64,000 nt of DNA. Source: Mesocentrotus franciscanus (taxonomy: Eukaryota; Echinodermata; Echinoidea; Camarodonta; Strongylocentrotidae). The notes beneath the pieces are model-generated. The model made no database searches. It was not told the origin of the DNA and saw only the letters and a program-made list of their open reading frames with translations. Of the stretch, positions 57,823-64,000 are shown piece after piece. Within the stretch, counting starts at the first letter, position 1; every line of letters starts with the position of its first letter. The position numbers and the translations under genes are program-made. The stretch is taken from the NCBI GenBank assembly GCA_037976565.1, contig CP137672.1:20422335-20486334 (forward strand), in the 5' to 3' direction.

Positions 57823-58252
57823 TAATATTATGAAAAAACATGTTTTCACCGAAAAAGGAGTCATTTCAGAATACAATAAATAAGTCATGTCAGAATATCA
57901 TTACTTCAAATGATTCTACCATTTTATATATTGTTAGTAATACGCTCACATTTGAATTAGCAATTTGAATTATAAAAAAAACATGTTTTCACCGAACAAG
58001 GAGTCATTTCAGAATACAATAAATAGGTCATGTCAGAATATCATTACTTCAAATGATTCTACCATTTTATATATTGTTAGTAATATGCTCACATTTGAAT
58101 TAGCAATTTGAATTATAAAAAAAACATGTTTTCACCGAACAAGGAGTCATTTCAGAATACAATAAATAGGTCATGTCAGAATATCATTACTTCAAATGAT
58201 TCTACCATTTTATATACTATTAGTAATATACTCATATATGAATTAGCAAAAG
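57823..58252. repeat. 143-bp tandem repeat, three copies
   Basis: ACATGTTTTCACCGAA recurs at 57838, 57981 and 58124 (period 143). Units contain GGAGTCATTTCAGAATACAA and TCATGTCAGAATATCATTAC. Copies 2 and 3 are nearly identical, while the first differs at several bases. It lies upstream of the DCTPP1 microexon, presumably in its first intron. Confidence 0.93.
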
Positions 58253-58857
58253 AAACTTGCATGAGCACGCCGGTGAAATTACAGTCTTACAGTCATTCTT
58301 AAAATTTTCTTATCATTCAATTACTTGATCAAGCAATCAATCAAACACAGAATTTTTAATAATCACAAATGTCAACATTGTTAATCGAATGCAGACCTTT
58401 TGACAATACCAAATGTCAACATTTCAAATTGTCCATTCTTGCAAAGAGAACCACATGTGATGAAATGCTCTGAAAAATTATAAGTTTCATAGACACATAG
58501 TATTGTCAGAAGTATTGCATGCGTTAATAGTGATCAGTGCAAATAGCAATATGTGATTTGAATCAAAACACGGAAAAGGGTGATTTTTACATGAATTTTA
58601 CAAATAATTGTTGCTTAGCCATCTGTGACGGCAGAGCTATGAGGAATGTATCAAAAGAAAGCAAATACTGTCTTTTTTGCTATGCAATCATATTTGGAGC
58701 CATATGAGGATTCATTCTATTTTTACAAGCCACCAAAGAGGGATACTTATTCTGGGGAATCAGTTTTTTTTTTACAAGTCTACCAGTAGCTTTTAATACC
58801 CTGGGCAAAAAAGTAAGTTCTCATCTTTCTCTCTTTGTTCTTTCTTTTAATTTTGAT
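58253..58857. other. Intronic or upstream DNA, no feature seen
   Basis: AT-rich. A short AATGTCAACATT word recurs near 58368 and 58411. No exon matching the missing DCTPP1 N-terminus. Confidence 0.45.
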
Positions 58858-58932
58858 TGATTGATTGACTGACTGACTGACTGACTGACTGATTGATCGA
58901 TTTTTTTTTTCATTTTTTCATTTTTTTAAAAT

Positions 58933-58990
<58 letters not shown>

Positions 58991-59028
58991 TTTTTTTTTT
59001 TTTTTTTTTTTTTGGGGGGGGGGTTTAA
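58858..59028. repeat. Compound simple repeat
   Basis: (GATT/GACT)n at 58855-58895, then a T-rich run, (TTTA)n at about 58930-58968, (TTA)n, a long T run and G9-10. It looks like successive slippage tracts and is prone to sequencing error. Confidence 0.9.
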
Positions 59029-59572
59029 TGATTACAAGGAACAGACAGAGTTTGACTGTGAGGCATTGTGTCCCATGCATGCCCCCCCCATTAACCATTG
59101 TACTGAAGAAATACCCCCAAGTGCAGACAAACACCTACTTGCAATGAAGAAAAACTGTTTTGTACCATGGCATTAGTCTTCATGGTATTTATTTTGTACA
59201 GATGATGAGGACAAGGGCTCTTCAATGTGAATTGTCAAAAGTCAGATGTATACTGAAACCTCCTTGAATGTTCTTTCAAGATAAATTATGGTATGTATAG
59301 TATCAATATGAATATATATGATGTGTCAACCAAGGTAACACTCTTTATGGCTGAACCCACATGTGTGTTTACTTTGACTGGATGCCAAAAGGATGGTATT
59401 TCATATTGGCAGATGTTACTTTTGAATGAGTCAATCAAAAGCTCCCTCTATCATTCTTTGTGTTCATCACAAAGAAAATAAAATTGAGAAAACAAACTTT
59501 TTCATTCTTGAAAGAATGCAGTACACCACATTGTAAAGCAGAGTGAATACAATGTGAATAATGGAGTATGAA

Positions 59573-59690
59573 TCTCTCTCTCTGCCCCTCTCTTTCTTTT
59601 TTCTCTCCCTCTCTCTCTCTCTCTCTCTCTTGTCTCATTCTCTCCTTGTCTCTCCCTCCCCTCTTTCTCTCCTTCTGAAGTCTTCTCCTT
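59573..59690. repeat. (CT)n-rich tract
   Basis: CTCTCTCT with TTTC interruptions. ORFs on either strand are low-complexity only. A short (GA)n lies at 60225-60248. Confidence 0.9.
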
Positions 59691-59699
59691 CTTTGAGTA

Positions 59700-60620
59700 G
59701 TCTATCAAAGGAGGGGATGGGCATCCTTATTCTTAAACTCTCTTAAAAATGCTCAGTGAAACAAAAATTCTGTTTATTGTACTTTCTAAATGTTTATCCT
59801 AAAAGCTTATTAGCCATCTATGAGGAAGAACAGTTTCCTGAGAGCCAGATGGGACATTAACTTATAATTATATACATGTACTTTTACTCAGATTTAATGC
59901 CCTTCTGTCTTTTCCCCCAAAATAACTTCTTTCATTTTCCCGCCTAATTGAGGATGACGAGGGGGGTATTAAGGTCCTATTCCACATTCCATCAATTGTT
60001 CAGGTTAATTTAAAGGCAAATCAGGTAAGCCCTAATGAATACACTACATAATGGGGTTCTTACCAGGTTATTGTAATCATGGCATATACAGGAAAGTTAT
60101 TCAACCAAATCCTAATGAAACTTTACTAAATACTGAAGAAGAACAAAATAGTGAAGGCTATAAGGGAAATTTCAACAATACAAAACACAATATGCAATAT
60201 CTTGACCTCAATCAAAATCTTTAATACAGAGAGAGAGAGAGAGAGAGAATTAAGCAGTAAAGGAAATATCAAGGAGAATTCTCATACGGTAATAAGAAAC
60301 AAACATTTTCTCCAGTTGGTCAGTGGCACTTGGTACAAAAGCAGATTGTGATCAAAATACGTTTCAAGTCAAATTTCTTGACCTATTTTCCTCTTTTCCT
60401 CTTTTCCTCTTTTGAGAGGCTTTGGTGGAAATTATTTTATAATTTGTAGTTGATTTGTGAACCAATGGAATTCAATGAACGAGGAAAACAATCTCAAGCA
60501 TAGTTGCAGCAGATCAGTATATGGGAGGTGCATGAAGACTTTGCATTCCATTTTCAGGCAAACAAAAAATGTTTGATTTAATTTTTATTCTTCAACACAC
60601 ATTTTTTGCAATTACTGAAC
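59700..60620. other. Intergenic or intronic DNA, no feature seen
   Basis: AT-rich. A three-copy TTTTCCTC word lies at about 60388-60413. No exon recognised. Confidence 0.4.
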
Positions 60621-60625
60621 TTTTC

Positions 60626-60761
60626 ACATGAAATATATGATATCAAAATAAATGGTATGCAGAAAGGGGCCATCAAAAGCTCGAACAATTATCCTCTCTT
60701 CAGTAAGCTTTTGATGGCCCCTTTCTGCATACCATTTATTTTAATATCATATATTTCATGT
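60626..60761. mobile_element. 56-bp-arm hairpin (MITE-like)
   Basis: ACATGAAATATATGATATCA (60626 onward) through AAAAGCT (60681) pairs with 60706-60761 in inverted orientation, with about one or two mismatches (TATCAAAATAAATGG versus TATTAAAATAAATGG), around a 24-nt loop. No coding capacity. No target duplication was fixed. Confidence 0.75.
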
Positions 60762-61544
60762 CTTTAGTTAGGTTTTGAACCCAGATATCTAATTCAGTAT
60801 TGAGCCCTGAAACATACCTATAATGAATGTAGACAGATACATTGCAAAGTAGGTTTAGGGAATCTGGTACTGACAGGGAAGACAGGAAAGGAGTAGATGA
60901 AGAAGATTGTTTCAGATGAATAGCTTGAAGAAATGGAATTAAAAAGAGAAGGGGAAGAGAATTAAAAAGAGAAGAGGATGGAGAAAGTTACTGACAGAGA
61001 GTTGTGGAAGACCATGATTGATAAAGTCTTTGGATATATGGCATAGAGAGAAGGAGAGAGAAAGAGAGAGAGGGAGATGCTACCTTTTATATCATCTATT
61101 TTCCAGTCAAAAGTTTATGTAGGTGCATGTGAACAGGTATGGAGTGGGACAAATTTGTGACCACAAAGTAGGTCACCATTTGACCCTTTCCCCCGTATAA
61201 AGTCTCCCACTTCTATTCCAAGCTTTCTAAAGCATCATTAACATGCCTCCATCTTATTCTCTCTGATGGAAATGAAAGATGGATAATGCCAGCTGCATTT
61301 CTTTACCCCAAGTGGGTTCATCTGGTGTCCAGTGGAATGGGAATTATGAGTCATGAGGTCAAAGGCCAGGGTCTAAGGTCAAAGCAGTGGAAGGGCAAAA
61401 CAAGGAAGCAATGTCAGGGTCAATGCCATCAGATATGCTTCAGCTTAGAGTTCTGCATTGAGGGGAATGACTCCCTCAAAGAGAACACTTTGGCTACTAC
61501 AGGCACATATATTTCAACATTAATCTCAAGATTTTAATGAAGAT

Positions 61545-61770
61545 TTTAAAGGGAATTCCAACCTTGATAGCAAACTACTCTAAAAAAAAGCAGAAAAAAC
61601 AGAGAAGCATAAATATACTGGTGAAAGCTTGAATGAAATCGCACAAAAGATGAGAAAGATATGAATTTTTGACAGTTGTAATCACTTTTGGCTCTTCAAA
61701 TTGGCTGAATCAGTTATGTCTGTGTGATGTAGTGGTGGACAACTTTCCCATTTGTTCCAACACAGCTTTA
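61545..61770. repeat. Interspersed repeat, copy 2
   Basis: Second member of the pair described at 54665-54915. It has several more substitutions and a short insertion (ATAAATATA). Confidence 0.7.
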
Positions 61771-61889
61771 AATAAATGAAAGAGTTTCACATGTCAGTTT
61801 ATTCGGTATTATGCAATTGAAACCAGACCTAGTATTGGTTTGGTAATTAGTAGGATTATTATCAACTCTGATGATGTCATTATACCATA

Positions 61890-63080
61890 CAGGCGCAGCG
61901 GAGCACCCCAATTACCGAGCGATCGACTCTCGTCCAGTAAACATCATTTGCATAAAATAAACAATTGTGTACCGATTGATGCGAAAAAAAGTAAACAAAT
62001 TTCGAAGGCAAATTCTTCATTAATTTGATGAATATCAGCAATCAAAGCTACTAAATCGATTATTTAAAAATGTGCAAGACACTCATGTGTATAACAAAAG
62101 TTATTGATGCACCGAAAATGTGAAATTTAAGGGATAATTTTGACGAAAAAACGAAAAATGAGATACGAAATCACCGTAAAATTCACCATTTTTTCGAGAC
62201 CGCCAAGAATTGCCTCATATGAACAGAAAAGAAATTTAATAATCTCAATCCTTCTGAAATATCTCTTTTATAGTTGCTGGATAGGGTAGAGTCAGAGAAA
62301 ACATACCCCAACGTCCGAATCTCATCGAACAAAATCAAGCCTTCGTGCGCAATATGTTATGACCAGTCCTATTCATTCAAATGTATGTTATGTCAGGGAA
62401 ACCTCGCGTGTGCCTGGGTTATACATGTGTTGCCGGCCGAATGCACTGAGCCCGAAGACGCATGCGCAGAGAATAGGGACTCTTAGATTTGCACGACGAG
62501 CGTGCACCTGCTGCGTGGTCATCCTTTTAAGGCAATGTTACGTCCTTTTAAGGCACTGCCGGGCAGACTGCCAGTGCTCGACAGTGCCTTAAAAGGACGT
62601 CACATTGCCTTAAAAGGATGTCCACGCAGCAGTCCACGCTCTCATCGTGCAAATCTAAAAGTCCCTGAAGCCCCATGAAACAGAACTTATAACTATAAAA
62701 ATACTCCATCGGCCAAGCGAAAATTTCGCCCATGTATGGATTCAACCCTCATGAACATTCATACTAAGTCTCTACTTCCTGCATTGCTGGATAGGGGAGA
62801 GTCAGAAAAAAAATAGACGGCGTGTTTATCGAGGGGTGAAGCTCATATCTCGAGTTTTATTCCATGGAATTTCATATTTATTTCACTGATATCAAGTTCA
62901 TAATAATTGTAGTTAGTATGGAAAGTTTCATAGCGATATTGGCAGTAATAAAGGCGCAACGCGAATTTTAAGATTTTACATTCTAGCAAACACATGTTCG
63001 GATTCACGTAGATGTCCGTTGGTTATTCAAATAGAACGGGCCGTTAATGATATGCTAATTGGGGTGCTCCGCTGGGCCTG
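61890..63080. mobile_element. TIR-bounded element carrying a nested hairpin
   Basis: The 25-bp inverted ends start CAGGCGCAGCGGAGCACCCC at the left; the right-end reverse complement starts CAGGCCCAGCGGAGCACCCC, and both continue AATTA. CATA flanks both ends (61886-61889 and 63081-63084), a possible 4-bp target duplication. Inside is a large hairpin (62475-62666) and a pair of direct words, TTGCTGGATAGGG.AGAGTCAGA, at 62274 and 62784. There is no transposase ORF. The superfamily is not assigned. Confidence 0.72.
62475..62666. repeat. 84-bp-arm hairpin with repeated CCTTTTAAGGCA
   Basis: The left arm is 62475-62558 and the right arm 62582-62666, with several mismatches and a 23-bp spacer. Each arm contains two direct copies of (T)CCTTTTAAGGCA, itself a palindrome (CCTTTTAAGG), so four copies sit in a symmetric layout. 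Confidence 0.8.
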
Positions 63081-63084
63081 CATA

Positions 63085-64000
63085 GGCCTATTTATGGGAC
63101 AAAATACCTTGGACTTACCCATTTGCACTATTCAGCTATGTGAAGATTTAAAACTGTCAAATAGTATAAATACATGTATTACCACTACCTCTTGATAATC
63201 AAACCAAATCAATACAAGGTTCGGTTTCAATTGCATAATACTGATCCAACTGATATGGGAAACTTTTTTTATTTATTTCAAGTTCAATGTCCTGATCTAC
63301 TACACTTAGAGAACAACAAAATTCTATTTGAAAAACAAAGAATTTGGAAAAATAACATAAATATCAACTTTTATACAGATAAAAGAACAATTTATAGTTC
63401 AAATTGTGCATTCCTTTCATTCCCTTTAGGCTTCACTAAAAAAAAAAAAAAATAATACTACTTCTGTCAAGTTTTGTGTCAAGTTGACGTCTTATTATTT
63501 CTGTGTCTGCATGAACCAAAAATAGCAGCAGCAGATGGCTGGAATCTGCACCCCTCTGGTAGGTCTACATAACTCTTGAGGACCTGTTTTCATTAGCCTG
63601 TGTCACAACAAAAGCCCCACAAGTCAGACCTGGGCAAATTTAAAGCCCATCTGCACAAGTTTGGCCAGGAGGGATTAGACCACCCGGCGTGGTCACTGAC
63701 AGGTGGTTATCTCATCAACTCAGCTCTCAATTAACATAAGAAAAAGAGGATCATGGGGGACCAACAGGCACCGCTTAGGCATTGTTTTCTATATAGAGGG
63801 CCGTAGCAAGTAGCTACAAGTAGTGCAGTGGGGCTTTAAGTTCAGCTAAGTTATAGTAGTAAATTCATAAGATTTCAGTCTCAATATTAAATATGAGGTA
63901 GATTTATGGCCGACGATTGCATTAATTGTGAAATGAACCATCTGGAAGGGATTGGATAAGGTTGATTATGAAGCACATGTATACAATTAATGTTTACTGT
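63085..64000. other. AT-rich stretch to window end, no gene seen
   Basis: One plus-strand frame (63174-63455) has no recognisable domain and ends in an A14 run (63439-63452), so it could be a scrap of a retroposed transcript. Nothing resembling the missing DCTPP1 first exon was found. Confidence 0.45.

Noticed and set aside
63174..63455. 93-codon ORF ending in poly-Lys
   Set aside because: The Lys run is an A14 homopolymer; no domain or splice context.
57508..64000. First exon of DCTPP1
   Set aside because: Candidate donors (for example near 60065 and 63108) do not follow coding sequence resembling WEQFH.PRNLLLAL; no N-terminal exon could be supported.

Overview
The window looks like nuclear DNA of a marine invertebrate animal, most probably an echinoderm (sea-urchin-like). 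This is an inference. It rests on long AT-rich intergenic spans full of ACATGTA-type words, many families of non-LTR retrotransposons, tRNA-derived SINEs, palindromic foldback/MITE elements, GATGGT microsatellites, an intronless TRIM-type RING/B-box gene with a decayed paralogue, and a spliced single-copy housekeeping gene. Nothing bacterial, organellar or obviously viral was seen.

Host genes. (1) An intact 619-residue RING / B-box1 / B-box2 / coiled-coil / propeller-like TRIM protein lies at 41740-43599 (+), with a strong 3' splice site 10 bp before its ATG, so a 5'-UTR intron is likely. (2) A broken TRIM paralogue lies at 23558-25401 (+), with several frameshifts. (3) Three exons of DCTPP1 (dCTP pyrophosphatase) lie on the minus strand at 57476-57507, 54370-54404 and 50017-50246. 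Their splice phases join exactly and rebuild the MazG-type EXXE...EXXD metal site. The N-terminal exon was not found and is probably beyond 64000.

Layout. 1-1031: 3' end of a Tx1/L1-type LINE (minus). 1032-9440: direct copies of a non-coding repeat family, including a nearly identical ~1.24-kb tandem duplication (1818-~4311) and a 445-bp Mutator-like element with a 9-bp target duplication (8885-9329). 9442-16450: first copy (A) of a duplicated segment, invaded by a 5.15-kb Tx1-type LINE (9869-15022, 16-bp target duplication) that itself carries a 1243-bp TA-flanked palindrome-array element (12199-13441). 16.5-23.5 kb: a SINE, a CRE-rich palindrome and a possible promoter/5' exon. 23.5-25.7 kb: TRIM pseudogene and a SINE. 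26.8-30.7 kb: second copy (B) of the duplicated segment, which preserves the empty site of the Tx1 LINE but has its own CR1/Rex1-type LINE and a long GATGGT tract. 31-37 kb: hairpin insertions and a 1541-bp foldback element (35237-36777) made of palindrome arrays. 37-44 kb: possible TRIM 5' exon, MITEs and the TRIM gene. 44-49 kb: MITEs, a microsatellite and a LINE remnant. 49.3-57.5 kb: DCTPP1 with diverged repeats in its 3' flank and introns. 57.5-64 kb: a 143-bp tandem repeat, hairpins and a 1191-bp TIR-bounded element (61890-63080).

The most distinctive content is structural. Two elements of unrelated sequence (12.2 and 35.2 kb) share one design: terminal inverted repeats, then arrays of short perfect palindromes at both ends, then a spacer. 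Insertion histories can be read from empty sites inside the window. Identities were judged by eye; no alignment or database search was run.
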